From: Brienomyrus brachyistius
Lineage: Eukaryota > Chordata > Actinopteri > Osteoglossiformes > Mormyridae
NCBI RefSeq assembly: GCF_023856365.1
Contig: NC_064548.1
Span: 3,137,001-3,201,000, forward strand
DNA: 64,000 bases
Direction: 5' to 3'
The notes beneath the pieces were generated by a model that saw nothing but the letters and a program-made list of their open reading frames with translations, had not been told where the DNA came from and made no database searches. Below, piece after piece: positions 12,392-23,929 of this stretch. Within the stretch, counting starts at the first letter, position 1, and each line of letters starts with the position of its first letter. A program made the translations under genes and the position numbers.

Positions 12392-13320
12392 CTTCAAGTT
12401 CGCTTGAACTTATCCTTATAGGAAACCATCGAATACATCTTAGGTATATAAAACACAGCACAGCAGCTCCCATTATATTCACGCGTAAAACGTTCACAGT
12501 GTGACTGAAACACTAATCGAATATTGGAAGGATATAAAATCTAGTAACACCAGCTCATACGTCTCCAGAAATGAAACACTAGATTTTACTTAACACAGTA
12601 TTTACAGCGAAAACTTGTCAAATCTTCACAATTAAATAAAAGATCAAAATCAGTAATAATATTAACAGGTAGTTTTGCGGAATTCAGAAATGAACGGTAA
12701 TACAGAACACCAGTAAATGAAACATAAGAAATACCAGTATCAACTATTTATTTTTAAAGGCGTGCCGACTAGTAGTAAAAAAACAACATTTATCAAAAAA
12801 ACGATTATATAAATATTATTACCTCCTCTGATACTCAAGGATTCACATGTGCCCTTCCTTACGAAACAGAATCCTAAACAGATATGCGTATGACCACTGG
12901 GAGACTGGGAAAGGTAGTTCAACAGCGAATAAGTTAAACTAACGTCAACCATAATATCACTGCACTTCCCAAAATGCAATAACAGGCTTTAATCCGGAAC
13001 TTGAAACTCAAGGACATCGTGATGCGCAACGATGCACCGTTTGGTTCTTAACCGGATGAAACCTAAACGTGCAACCAATCATTGGAGACAACATAAATAT
13101 TATCCATCCAATAAGCAATTACCAATGTCACTACCGGGTTCCTTATCGATTGGCGCTGCGCATTTGTGTTACTTTATAACCTTAAGGAGTATTTTGTATA
13201 TCGTGTTATTTGGGGCTCTTCTGAATTCGCTGTTACTTTTTACTTTGGAAATGTATTATACAAAGATGAGGATTTTGGAATTTTACCGCGCTTTAAAAGA
13301 ATATCTTTCACTGTGAGAAT
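12392..13320. promoter_or_regulatory. cox17 upstream region with clustered CCAAT boxes
   Basis: Between 13070 and 13155 there are several CCAAT or ATTGG motifs in both directions (ACCAATCATTGG, ATCCAATAAG, ACCAATG, CGATTGGCG) followed by a GCGCTGCGC stretch. Spaced NF-Y sites like this are typical of housekeeping promoters. Whether they drive cox17, about 650 bp away, or an unseen transcript is not decidable here. The small open frame at 13032-13316 has no recognisable motif. Confidence 0.4.
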
Positions 13321-13790
13321 TTAGCCCAAGTTACTAGAAGAGGGAGCGAAGTGAAGTGTGCCTTTGTTACACCGACTTTGTGTGTTGGCAAGAGGTTTGC
13401 ATGTGAAACTGCACCACGCATGAAAATGGTCACAGACTGTATTATTCCCCGAGCCATGGCACCGTGTGTATAATTTAAGGGTGGTTCACATCCAAGGAAG
13501 TATGACGATTCTACTAATCTAGGATTTGACCTTTGTGGGGGGGGGGGACCCCGAAGATAAAGTTTTCTGAGCTGGGGTACTACAAAGTGTATACAAAAAT
13601 ATGTGATATATTCTTTAGAAATAAATTTTTTAGGGGGCTGAAGTACCAAGTGATAGGGTCTAGAAAGGTTTACGATTCCAACCTCTGGCGTAGTCAAATA
13701 CATTGACAGAAAAATGTATGGTTTAATATCCAATGTGCCAATTGTTTGTTTTATGTGGACATGTTCATTTGTGCTCAGCTAATGGTTTAA

Positions 13791-15679
13791 CCCTCTATGG
13801 CATGGTGTAACCCTCAGGCAACAAACCACTTTTTTGGCCCACACACTGCCCCTTTAAATTTTTTCCAAAAAAACATCACAGTAAAAGTCTGATGACAAGT
13901 CTGTAACCAATAAAATTTGAGGTGGGCGTGGGTTTGACCTTTCGTCTGGGGGTGGAACAGTCCTTTTTGCAACCATAGCCGGCTTGGACACACTGCTAGC
14001 AAAAGGTAAGATACATTTCACTTTTTAACATGTTAAAATGTAAATAATTTTGTATAAATAATATCTGTGATGTGCATGAATATGTGAAGAAGCCTATTTA
14101 ATTGATTAAAGGCACTTTTTGTCTTTATTTATATACTAAAACGGTAGTCTTTCATTTGTTGCCACAGGGCAACATTGCGCAGTTAGACCACTTTCGTTTT
14201 AACAATAACATGCTCATGGATGGAGATGTGTAGGGATGCATAGTTATCACCATAATCAATTTTTTTGATGTACTATCTACTATTATTCACAGGAAATGGA
14301 TGCAAGGACATTTTATGGGTGTAAGGAACATGATCGAATCCCAATGTCTGAGAAGCTGGCTGTAGATGAGCAGATGGTCCCCTTCAAGGGAAGAAATAGA
14401 CTCAAGCAATACCTGCCATCAAAACCAAAGAAATGGGGCTACAAGATACTCATCTTAGCTGGCTCTGATGGTGTCCCACACAATTTTGAGATTTATACAG
14501 GGAGAGCTGTGCAACCCCCTGAGCTGCCAGATGTAGGAGCAAGTAGTACGTGGGTGGGATGTAGGACGTGGATCTTTTGAACAGAAGACGGCTAAGGTTG
14601 GAGAAACCACCTTGCATGTTGTGAAGTGGTATGATAACCGTTCAGTCAGTCTTCTCAGTAATTACATTGGAGCACACCCAGTCACCAAGGTTGATAGGTG
14701 GGATGGCAAGCAAAAAAAAAATCATTCAAGTCCCCTGTCCTGCTGTGGTGAGAGAGTACAATAAGAATATGGGTGGGGTGGATCTGCTGGACTCTCTCAT
14801 TGCACTGTACCGCAACAAAATCAGATCGAAGAAGTGGTACCACCGGCTGATGTTCCACCTTATCGACATGACCATCGTGACTGCCTGGCTGCTCTACAAG
14901 AGAGACTGCAGCAGTGCTGGGATGAGAAAAGACAAACAGATGAAGCTTTACACGTTTAAGTCTTATATTGCAGAAAGCTTGTGCAAAAGTGGCAAGAATC
15001 TGGAACGTAAGAGAGGTCGTCCCAGTTCCACAATTGCTGGGGAGTATGAAGAAAAGAGGAGAAGAGGACCCGCTACACCTATTCCAGTCCCTGATGTGAG
15101 TCTGGATGCCACAGCCCACTGGATGGTCATGGATGAAAAGAAAGGGAGATGCAAGGTACCCAGATGCAAAGGTAGACCTAAAGCCAAGTGCCAAAAATGT
15201 GGCGTGCATCTGTGTTTCACATCCACCAGCAACTGCTTCCTGAGGTTCCATACAGAATAATATAGACTGTGCTTTGTAGGATTGGAGAAACACTGATTCA
15301 GTCTTTACCCCACAGGAACATACATTCAGAAACACAAACATACACTGTAGCTAATATCCAACACACAGATTGATAAACCATCCACTGATGATTGTTGAAA
15401 TAAAACTTGTTGAAATTGTTGTTGTCGTTGAAATAAAACTTTTTAAATTAATTTATTGCTTGTTTGCTTCTCATTCAACTTATTATATAATATACAAAAC
15501 CTTGGCGTTTTAGTACCCTTGAAGCATCTTGTTGCCCTGAGACAACAGACCAAAATCTGGTGGGGGGGGCTGGGGGGGACACATTTTATGATTAATATTT
15601 TATCAAGGACCCCCAAGCTCCCTAAAACTAGAGTCAAATATTTTTTTCCTCCTAAAATAAAAATTCATGCCATAGAGGG
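13791..15679 (+). mobile_element. piggyBac-like DNA transposon, 1889 bp, with intact ends
   Basis: Both ends are exact: TTAA at 13787-13790 followed by CCCTCTATGGCATG, and CATGCCATAGAGGG followed by TTAA at 15680-15683. This gives a perfect 14-bp terminal inverted repeat and the TTAA duplication diagnostic of piggyBac. The inside carries the C-terminal part of a transposase (separate entry). At 1.9 kb it is shorter than an autonomous element, consistent with an internal deletion, but the ends look competent for mobilisation if transposase is supplied in trans. Confidence 0.95.
14296..15260 (+). pseudogene. piggyBac transposase remnant (C-terminal part, frame-broken)
   Basis: The first open stretch (14296-14580) gives DEQMVPFKGR and KPKKWGYKILILAGSDG, the central PGBD-family region. 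The match then continues in other frames (EQKTAKVGETTLHVVKWYDN near 14582-14640) and ends in the frame open at 14631-15260 with NKNMGGVDLLDSLIALYRN and KKWYHRLMFHLIDM. The C-terminus has the CxxC-rich cluster CKVPRC...CQKCGVHLC typical of piggyBac transposases. At least two frameshifts and loss of the N-terminal half make it inactive. Confidence 0.9.
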
Positions 15680-15683
15680 TTAA

Positions 15684-15870
15684 GTAAAAACAAAGCAAAA
15701 TCGAATCAAATAAAATCTAAAAAATATATCTAAACAATAAAAAAGAAACTAATAATGCAAACTATTCCACCCCCATAACTAAAAAAAAACAATATTAAGT
15801 TTTAATTACCAGTATACTGCCACTTAAACTAAATAAATTCAAACATAAAATCACAAATGACTATGGGTAA
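15684..15870. other. AT-rich spacer
   Basis: A-rich, non-coding stretch between the piggyBac element and the Gypsy element; nothing recognised. Confidence 0.5.
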
Positions 15871-15894
15871 GTGATACTTTTCCATCAGCGTCCT

Positions 15895-17477
15895 TCATAT
15901 GTTCCAGCCACTGAAGAGCTTTATGGTCAGTCTCCAACGGAAATTCTCTACCCAGCATTCCAGGGCCCATTTAATAGGCAAAGCCTCCTTTCCAATGGTG
16001 GAATAACAACACTCGCTGGGAAAAAGCTTATGGCTTATAAAAGCTACAGGGTGTTGGACCAATAGAAGTCCCTGCAAAAACACAGCCCCAATTCCCCTTT
16101 CAGAAGCAGCAGTCTGTACAGTGAATGATTTATTAACATCTGGATTGTGAAGCACTGGGTTCTTACTCAAGGCCTGCTGGAGATCACAAAATGCTGCCAT
16201 TGCCTCATCAGTCCACTGCACCTGATTGGGAGATCTTGAACCAATCATATCAGTCAGTATAGCAGCCCTAGATGAAAAGTTGGGTTTGAAGCAGTGGTAA
16301 ATCCAGCCATCCCCAGACTCAAGACTCAATAGCATGGACCTTATGAACCTGCAGCTTTGTCACTCCATTTCCCATAATGAACCCCAGATACTCAGTCTCA
16401 ATTTTAGCAAAAACACACAGGGTTGATGGTCACGCCTGCAGAATGTAGACACTCCATCACTCTCTATAAGTGTTCCAAATTCTCTTGCCAGGTGTTGCTG
16501 AAAACAACAATATTATCCAGGTAAGCACAAGCAAAATCCGACAGTCCATTCAATACCTGATCCATCAGTCTTTGGAAGGTTACAAGGGTTCCATGTAAGC
16601 CAAAGGGAAGAACCGTAAACTGATTAAAGGCCCCACAGGTTTCTAAATGCTGTTTCTAAATTCCCAAGACCACTGGGTCAAGGGCAGTTGCCACTAACCT
16701 TTACAAAGATCAATTGTGGTTAAATACTTTGCCTTACCTAAGCATTCAATCAGATTATCAATATGTGGAGTTGGATTCAAGTTAAACTTTGATACAGAGT
16801 TAAGATACTGGAAATCAATACAAAATCTAATTGTTCATTCTTCTTGGGGACCAACAGCACTGGATCACACCACTCAGTCTTTGAAGTTTCAGTAATCCCC
16901 CTTGACCACATAAAATCTACGTCTCCTTTCAGGGGGTGTCGCCGGCATTAAATCTGAGGGGGACGTAACAGCTGACCTAAAGGTCAAACTTGGATCATTT
17001 TGTGGCATTTCAACTATATTAATTGGGATCTCTTAACCCAAGGGCAACTATCTAGTGGATTTACAACAGTATGATGGAATTCTTCTTGTCTTCTCTGGCT
17101 ACGTGTCCTCCTAGACTTTCCAGGCTGTTTCCCCAGGTCAACACCAGAAAAGGGCAGCACACTGAGGGTTGATGAGGGGTCTTTTACATGTTTAGATGGT
17201 TAGACCACTGGAGAGGGAAAATGATCAGCAACTCCAACCTTTAATAAATAGGCCCGACCACAAACCTCAATATAAATATCAGTTGTAGGGTAAAGCTTCT
17301 CATCCCCCTGTATACAGCAAACAGTGAACTAATGCCATTGGGTACAACCTCTCGCTGAACCAGGGTCTGGTCACTGCCAGAGTCAATTAAAACTTTAAGA
17401 GGTCTGCCATTTATTTTAACAGAGATTGATAATATGCAACAGACATGAAGTTTACTTATGAACATGACACAAGACAC
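15895..17477 (-). pseudogene. Gypsy pol remnant: protease, reverse transcriptase, RNase H
   Basis: Protease shows the aspartic motif as LIDSGSDQTLV near 17370-17400. The reverse-transcriptase active-site motif near 16515-16530 reads YLDN instead of YLDD. The RNase H segment reads QTAASERGIGAVF, where TDASE is expected, so an acidic catalytic residue is lost there too. Several stops and frame changes separate the parts. It is a dead relic, and its host gag lies directly upstream on the same strand. Confidence 0.85.
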
Positions 17478-19107
17478 ATTTGGGTGAGCTTAGCTGGATT
17501 CCTAGGACACATAGACTTAGTGTGGCCATCTTGTCCACGCAGATAACAAGTTGGTATTTTACCTTGTATTGCTGCTGACTGACTCTCTCTCATGAGGGAC
17601 TTACTCACACCTGATGTTGAATTTTGTTGATATTGAGCAGGCATTTGTCTGTGGGAGTCTATGGCAGTTTTCCAAGCTGCATAACTCCATGGTTCCCTCT
17701 TCCACATCAGCCGGATATTGGATCATGTTCCTTGATCCAAACTTGAAACTCTGGGGACAATATCCTAAGATACTGTTTAAGGATAATTGCTTCCCCAGTA
17801 TAATGAACTGTCTTACCCTTGGGTTGAGTCCATTTATTAAACAGCACCTTCAGTCTCACATATACTGTAACTCCTTTTTGGTTTCTCCGCCCCTAACCTC
17901 TTAAGAGCAAAAGCACTGTCTTTAAGTCTCAGGGTTAAATGTCACATTTCCTTAAAATTGCCGATTTTACACAATCATTATCCTTAGACTCATCCAAATT
18001 CATGTAACCATATGCACTTCTGGCCTTACCAATCAACAGAGAGAGGACGTGAAAGACCCAATCTGGCTCAGGCCACCAGCATGCTACCATGATTCTTTCA
18101 AAAGTTAATGAAAAATGCTCCACATCATCATCTTCCATTAACTTTTCCAATCTAGCCTCACTAAAGGAGCGGGACTGGCCTGTGAAGGTACTGGCTTGCT
18201 CATAACCTGGTGCAAGCATACCTGGGGTTGGTCAATTGGGTACCTCAGAAACTTCCTGTGACTCTGGTCCCGCCACCATAGCTCTGGAAAAGGAGAAGTG
18301 TGAGTCTGCACCTCCAGTTGTAAAAAAAAGAAAAGCACTGCTACTGACTGTGATCGGAGGCAGAATAATCAGGCGAGGATCCAGATATGCGCACAGCCAG
18401 ATGTTTTAATATGATCGCTGAGTGCGATACAATTAAGGGATGTTCCGAAAAGGATGGTTGTATTCCGTTAGCAGGGGTTGAAATCCAGAAGGTCAGTCCT
18501 ACACAGTCACACAGGACACGACCACACAGGGAAAGGGGAACTGGAGAAGCCCGGATCAGCAGGGAAGACAGGTCAGGAGCGGGAACGAGTCTGGGGAGAG
18601 GAAGAAGACAAGGTAAGGCAAATACAAAAGGAATACAGAACAGGTAAGGAGTAGTGGGACCACAAAAGACAAGTAATTGCTCAGTAAGGCTCATTGGAAA
18701 TGGCTCAATACTTCGCAAGGAGCTGTCTGTGCTCCTTGCTTATCTGGGAGTCCTCATTAGTGAGATATACGGAACACCTGGGGAACCCTGCCTACTCGGG
18801 CGGAGCTGTTGACGAGTGGGCGGCGGGTTCCGCCTGAGAGGGCGTGACACTGACGTGCTGCTTCTTCACTCATCTATGCTTCTCCTGCCTCTTGCTGCCT
18901 CATGGACGCCTGAAAGATTGCTGACAGGTCAGCTAAAGAATTGTCTCTGATATTTTCTCTGTCAGTACCTATAGGTCCTCTAGAAGCTCCAACCTCCTCC
19001 CTTTCAATCCCATCTGTTTGGACCTCTGGTCCAGCCTGTATCTTGGTAGTTTGAAATACACTAATCATTCCTTGCTCCATCAGCATTGCTTGCAAATTAA
19101 TGTGCAT
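17456..19107 (-). pseudogene. Gypsy gag remnant with damaged zinc knuckle
   Basis: The N-terminal piece (18874-19107) and the body (17935-18338) are separated by the solo LTR insertion. The nucleic-acid-binding knuckle near 17510-17560 reads CYLRGQDGHTKSMC, in which the second Cys of the CCHC pattern is replaced by Arg. It overlaps the start of the protease segment, as in Gypsy gag-pol. Confidence 0.75.
18349..18849 (-). mobile_element. Solo LTR, 501 bp, nested in the Gypsy gag region
   Basis: It is flanked by the 5-bp direct duplication CTGAC (18344-18348 and 18850-18854). Its ends are TGTGATCGG and GGCGTGACA, i.e. TG...CA with TGTCAC on the minus strand. No internal coding sequence is present, so this is the product of LTR-LTR recombination. 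Insertion inside the Gypsy relic dates it as younger. Confidence 0.9.
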
Positions 19108-19251
19108 TCAAGGTACACATGCATTCTCATGTATGATGTAGTTTAATATAATAATTAAAAACTTAATGAATTAAAAAAGCAAAAATTATTGCTCAGTATT
19201 TCTGCCATTTGTTTTAGACTAATATATTTCACTAGTGATATCTGCACTATG

Positions 19252-20165
19252 TCACGTCACGGCAAGGACAGAGGTGAAGGCAGGTGTGGGGAAAACCAAA
19301 AGGGACATTATTAAATAAAATTACAGGTAGGGCAAAAGGACCTCTCCTGGAGCCGACATCTTATCTTGGTGGAGGGGTTTGCGTGTTCCAATGATCCCAG
19401 GAGCTAAGTTGCCTTGGGCTTTATGCCCCTGGTAGGGTCACCCAAGGCAAACAGGTCCTGGGTGAGGAACCAGACAAAGTGCGACTCACAAGACCCCTTA
19501 TGATGAGAAACAACACGGATTCACATTTTCCCTCGCCTGGACGCGGGTCACCAGGACCCCCCCGGGAGCCAGGCTTGGGGGTGGGGCTCGGTGGCGAGCG
19601 CCTGGTGGCCAGGCTGAGCACAGCCTGTAGAAGGCACGTGGGTCCACCCTCCAATGGGCTCACTACCAATGGAGGGGTCAAAGTGGTCAGTGTGAATTGG
19701 GCAGTGGCCAAGGCGGAGACCTTGGTGGTCTGATTCTCGTCTACAGAAGCTAGCTAGGGACATGGAATGTCACCCCTCTGGCAGGGAAAGAGCCTGAACT
19801 GGTGCGCTAGGTTGTGAGGTTCTAACAAGATATAGTTGGGCTCACCTCGATGCAGGACTTGGTGCTCTGGAACCTCAAAGGGGGTTGGACCCTCTTCCAC
19901 TCTGGAGTTTCTCACGGGGAGAGGTGCCAAGCAGAGGTGGGCATACTTATTGCCCCCTGGCTAGGTACCTGTGCGTTGCGGTTTACCGCGGTGGTCGAGA
20001 GGGTAGCCTCCCTTCGCCTTCGGGTGGGGGTATGGGTCCTGACTGCTGTTTGCACTTCTGCACCAAACACATACTGTTTGTTTATCAGTCGTATTTCTTA
20101 AATAAATCTTCCTTTGTTCAACCTGAGTCCTGATTCCAAGTCCTCTATCCTGCCACGTATCACGT
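19252..20165 (+). mobile_element. LINE fragment with 5' region and part of the endonuclease domain
   Basis: From about 19760 the sequence reads as the start of a non-LTR retrotransposon ORF: GTWNVTPL-like, then GWTLFHSGVSHGERC and RVASLRLRVGVWVLTAVC, then APNTYCLF, matching the APE endonuclease of Rex/CR1/L2-type fish LINEs. The endonuclease is cut off after about 100 residues. The last part (20096-20165) contains AATAAA and looks like the end of another repeat, so this is a composite. Exact borders are unclear. Confidence 0.7.
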
Positions 20166-20179
20166 CAGAATGATGGAAC

Positions 20180-21960
20180 TCCCCAAGCTGCCCAGCAGTT
20201 TATCCAGAGAGCTTAACGCTCTCAGCATCTCTGCAAGTTTGTTCCCCTAAGCCACCTGCCTCCACCCAATCCTCCAATCTGCTCACCCAGGTACTTGGTG
20301 GAGAACCCACTTCTCGACCCCTTGAGACACAGTGACCTGGAAGAACCTTGTTGTTGTTGTTGTAAAGTGTGCAGATACCTCCCTCCTTTCCATCTTTTCC
20401 CCTTTTTGTGTCTTGGGTACTACAAGAAGAAGGCATGGAATTTTGGGTTTTTGTAATAAAAAAAAATGTATTTTTGGAGTCCCACCTGCTGTCCACCTGT
20501 CTTTTGTGGTCTAGCCCATGGGTTTTGATGGTGCTCTCACATGGACCACAATCCCAGACTCCTCGCCCCAATCAGAGCCTCCACAGCATCGTTGGCAAAG
20601 TCAAGATCAGTACATCTTTCTTCACCAACAGATACCCCACAATTGCTGGAGCCCATGACCCCGCCCATCACCCAGTCCATACAAGCATTGAACAGAGTAG
20701 GAGCAAAAACACAATCAACTGGGAAGAACACGGAGGTTCTCCCTCCACTCTGCACAGCACTCATACTAGTGCGCAAGGAAATCCCGTGAAGTCTCAGGAT
20801 ATCCCAAAGGGCAACTTCATCAACTGAGTCAAATGTTTTGCTAAAATGAACAAACGCCACAAAGAACCTCTGGTAATATTTGTGCTTGTGCTCAATAAGA
20901 ACCCTCAGTGCCAGAATGCAGTCAATGGTAGACTTCCTAGGTGTAAAACCAGACTGCTCCGGTTGCTGACAGGCGAGCAAGTGCTCATAGATCTAGTTGA
21001 GAATGACCCTAGCAAGGACTAGAATTGTAGTTGCCGCAATTCAGGCGATCAGCCTTCCCTTTCCAGATAAGGACTACAAGTCCTGTTTTCCAGTCAGTTG
21101 GGATGATGCCTGACACCCAAATGCAAGCAAATATTGCCTGCAAAGCCAGGAGGACATCATTAGAACCATATACCTAGAGATGTCCAATGTCTTAGCTGAA
21201 GGGTCAACTTTAAACAACTGCACAAAATAGCCAGCCACGCGGGTCACAACTGCAGCATCATCCATAAGAACCATTCCATCACCCACCCTGACTGCAAGTC
21301 TGGGGAGTCAGGCATCATCCCATTCAGATGTGAGTAATGCGTCAAATCCTCTCTTAAACAGGACCCGGGTCACTAGACCACAGATGGTGTGTCACCTGCT
21401 CACAGATTTGTCTAACAAACGCCACCTTATTTGTCCTCAGAGCCTTAACAGCCTTCCTCAGTGCCCTGTACAGAGTGGAGTTGCCACCAAGCTGTGACTC
21501 CTCTTGTTAATATCCAGGATGCCTTGCAAGATGAAACACCTCCTTCTGGGAACAATGGCAACATGAATACAGATCTCCCACATCACGTTAGAATCAGCAG
21601 TCACACCCAAGTCTACAAGTCCCTCACACAAACTGTGTGCAAACTCAATAGAAACAGCTTGATCTTGGAGTTCTCCTAGTAGGTGGTAGCCTACTGAATC
21701 TAAGCTGAATCTTCAGAGTAACAACAACAAGTCTGTAGTCAGAATTCACAAATTGGGCACTTCTGTAGAACCTGCAGTTCTTCAGGAGCCTCCAGCGTCT
21801 GCCCACGAGGATGTGATCGATCTCCTTTGTCACACCCACAGTATTGGAGAACCAAGTCCAACAATGCAGCTCAGGATGTTGGAACCACAATCCAGCAACC
21901 CATAGTCCCTGATCATTTGCAAAGTCAAGGAACATGGAGCCACTCTCTCACTGGTCTCCA
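20180..21960 (-). mobile_element. LINE (Rex/CR1/L2-like) endonuclease and reverse-transcriptase fragment
   Basis: Minus-strand translation gives the end of the endonuclease (21720-21935: WTWFSNTVGVTKEIDHILVG, then YRSAQFVNSDYRLVVVTLK), a linker with VAGYFVQLFKVDPSAKTLD (about 21190-21250) and the reverse transcriptase (20537-20980: QSGFTPRKSTIDCILALRVL, VFAPTLFNACMDWV and DLDFANDAVEALIG). The active-site FADD is changed to FAND. Many stops and frame changes. It is the same family as the fragment at 19760-20070 but in the opposite orientation. Confidence 0.85.
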
Positions 21961-22049
21961 GACCTGTGGGGACTGACACAATCCTCATAATCAGCCCTGT
22001 CAGTGGCAGTGGTCGCACTGAAGTCACCCATGACCAGAGGAATGGCCCT

Positions 22050-22200
22050 GTAGTTGTGAGTGTGTGCGCCCTGTGGTGTGTAGGTGACTGCCCGGGGTTG
22101 GTTCCTGTCTGCGCCCATTGTTCCCGTGATAGGCTCTGGTCCCCCCCACAACCCCAGTTGGGATTAAGCAGTTTCATAAAATGGATGGATGGATGGACAC
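22050..22200 (+). mobile_element. SINE 3' part (truncated copy)
   Basis: Matches the 3' half of the SINE at 8576-8950: GTGTGTAGGTGACTG, then GGTTCCTGTCTGCGCCCATTG, GATAGGCTCTGG, and a GGATGGATGGATGG tail. The tRNA head is missing. It abuts the 5' end of the minus-strand LINE fragment. Confidence 0.8.
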
Positions 22201-22864
22201 ACCACCCGATATTTAATCAGCAGTGTGGCAGCATTTTAGCTTTCCGGTAATCACAAACAAAAACAGCGAGAAAAGCAGAGACAAGACAAAAACTGCATGC
22301 AAACATTGTAAAAGACTGATAACATATACACAAATAGCACAATGAACATGCACCGGCACCACAGTGAGCTCAATTCACCACCGCCAGAGCGAAGATTATT
22401 AAAAGGGCAAACCATGCTCAAAAGCTGCACGTGCAAGCCATAGTTTATTTATTTGAAGATTTTTTTTTATTTACTTATTTTGATTTGGGATTTTTTTAAA
22501 CAGTATTTTATTCCATTTCAGTTGCTTCTGTTAAGAAGATGACACATTTTGTACAGTTTAGAAAGATAAATAAAGGAATATTTTGAATGAATTTGTCTGC
22601 AGCTCCTTCTGCTAAAAAATCATGAGAAAACCGTATTGTGAACTCATCAATCGTATGTAATCGTGAGTTGAGTGTATCATTACATTCCTGCTTGCTGGAG
22701 AGACATTCCACGCACCTACTCGAATGGGCCACTGGAACCCAAGTGCCACCATGCAGCAGGAGACACCTCAGCACCACACCAGCCCTGATCCCCTGACCTT
22801 ATTAGCCTATACCCAGGACCTGAATGTAATAACAGATTACATCATTAAGACTAAGGGAATAAAG
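22201..22864. other. AT-rich repeat-like stretch, nothing recognised
   Basis: No exon and no identifiable element. T-rich tracts around 22450-22500. Confidence 0.4.
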
Positions 22865-23165
22865 AGAGTTAGTAACCCCAAGAAGGTAGGATTGCAAATA
22901 TGTCCAAAATGGTTTTGACATTGCCATTTTCAATATTAAATTTGGATTCATATAACTTTCCACAAAATGAGGCAACAAAATTATAAATACATTTAGGGTC
23001 ATTCAAAGGAGCTCCATTAATATTAAGAGTAGGTAATGATCTCCTTTTAGAGTTCTGTTTTTCAAGAGCAAAAAAGTAACTTGTATTTTAATCCCATTCC
23101 TCAGTCCACTTGGCTCTGTATATAATAAATGCTTCTTTCGCCATGTCCAAATAAATTTGATCTAA
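22865..23165 (-). mobile_element. L1-like LINE ORF2 fragment (endonuclease-RT linker)
   Basis: The minus strand reads KEAFIIYRAKWTEEWD, a stop, then TSYFFALEKQNSKRRSLPTL, NINGAPLNDPKCIYNFVASF and CGKLYESKFN. The pattern RAKW-x-EE-...-SYFF-x-LEK is characteristic of L1-type ORF2 between endonuclease and reverse transcriptase. About 100 codons with one stop. Confidence 0.75.
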
Positions 23166-23264
23166 TTGTAATTGAAGTATTTTCTTTAGCTAACAAAAAA
23201 TCATGTTTGTACATCAAGTCAGCCTCCAGCATATTTCTATTTTTTTTCAGTTCCTAACTTCTTG

Positions 23265-23560
23265 TAATCAGAATCAGAAGACTTTATTTAGGAAATTGCT
23301 CACATTACGACTGCACAATAACACGTAGACTCCAAGTAGACACCAAGACAAGAACAATTCAGTATAAGTATAAAAATAGCAATGACGTGTAAGCTAACAA
23401 ATTCCAGCACTCTGTCAAACATTCTAATAAAATAAAACATTTCTGTACAAGAATTTAAAAGTACCTTTGTCCAAAAGTTACAGTTACAAGTATTTTGCAC
23501 AGTAAAGTAAAAGTATATTGTTATACAGTATACCATTATCATAAGTAGTTATATTGCACA
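23265..23560. repeat. LINE 3'-tail-like repeat (AATCAGAATCAGAAGACTTTATT)
   Basis: Begins with repeated AATCAG followed by AAGACTTTATT and GGAAATTGCTCACATTACG, the common 3'-end signature of fish L2/Rex-type LINEs and their SINE partners. No coding content. Confidence 0.55.
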
Positions 23561-23929
23561 TGTTGTTAATACCAAGTTAAACTTTAAACTGTGGGAAAAA
23601 AATAGAGGTATATTGCATGACATCTTAATCTGCAATGGCCACAATTGGACTGTGACCGCTCCGTCCGTTCCTCGTGTGTGCCACGCCCTCTAATTACCCA
23701 CGTGTGATTCCCTGATTGTGCCCAGTCATGTCTTGTTTCTTGCTGCCTTGTTTCCTGTATTTAAGTTCCTGTTGTGTACTAATCCAGTGTCTGTCATTGA
23801 TGTTACCCAGCGTTTGTCCGTGCCTGTTGCCAGTAAACCCTGTTTTCCCGAACCTTGCCTGTGTGCCTGCTTCCGCTCGCTCGCCTCTCTGCCCGCTCAC
23901 CAGGCGATCGCGAGCCGTCCCGTGACAGA

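Larger units (their letters stand above)
15871..19107 (-). mobile_element. Degenerate Ty3/Gypsy LTR retrotransposon, antisense, split by a solo LTR
   Basis: On the minus strand the order is gag N-terminus (18874-19107), gag body (17935-18338), zinc knuckle (17456-17707), protease (17241-17477), reverse transcriptase (about 16350-17000) and RNase H (15895-16335). This is the Ty3/Gypsy order. A 501-bp solo LTR with its own target-site duplication interrupts gag. I could not find this element's own LTRs, and integrase is missing, so it is 3'-truncated. Confidence 0.85.

Noticed and set aside
13032..13316. Open frame of 94 codons upstream of cox17
   Set aside because: No family motif, no splice structure and AT-rich codons; more likely promoter/non-coding.
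14296..14580. Possible domesticated PGBD gene
   Set aside because: Perfect TTAA-flanked inverted ends and frame breaks show an ordinary decayed transposon.
14682..15341. Minus-strand frame of 219 codons
   Set aside because: Exactly antisense to the piggyBac transposase, which has the family motifs.
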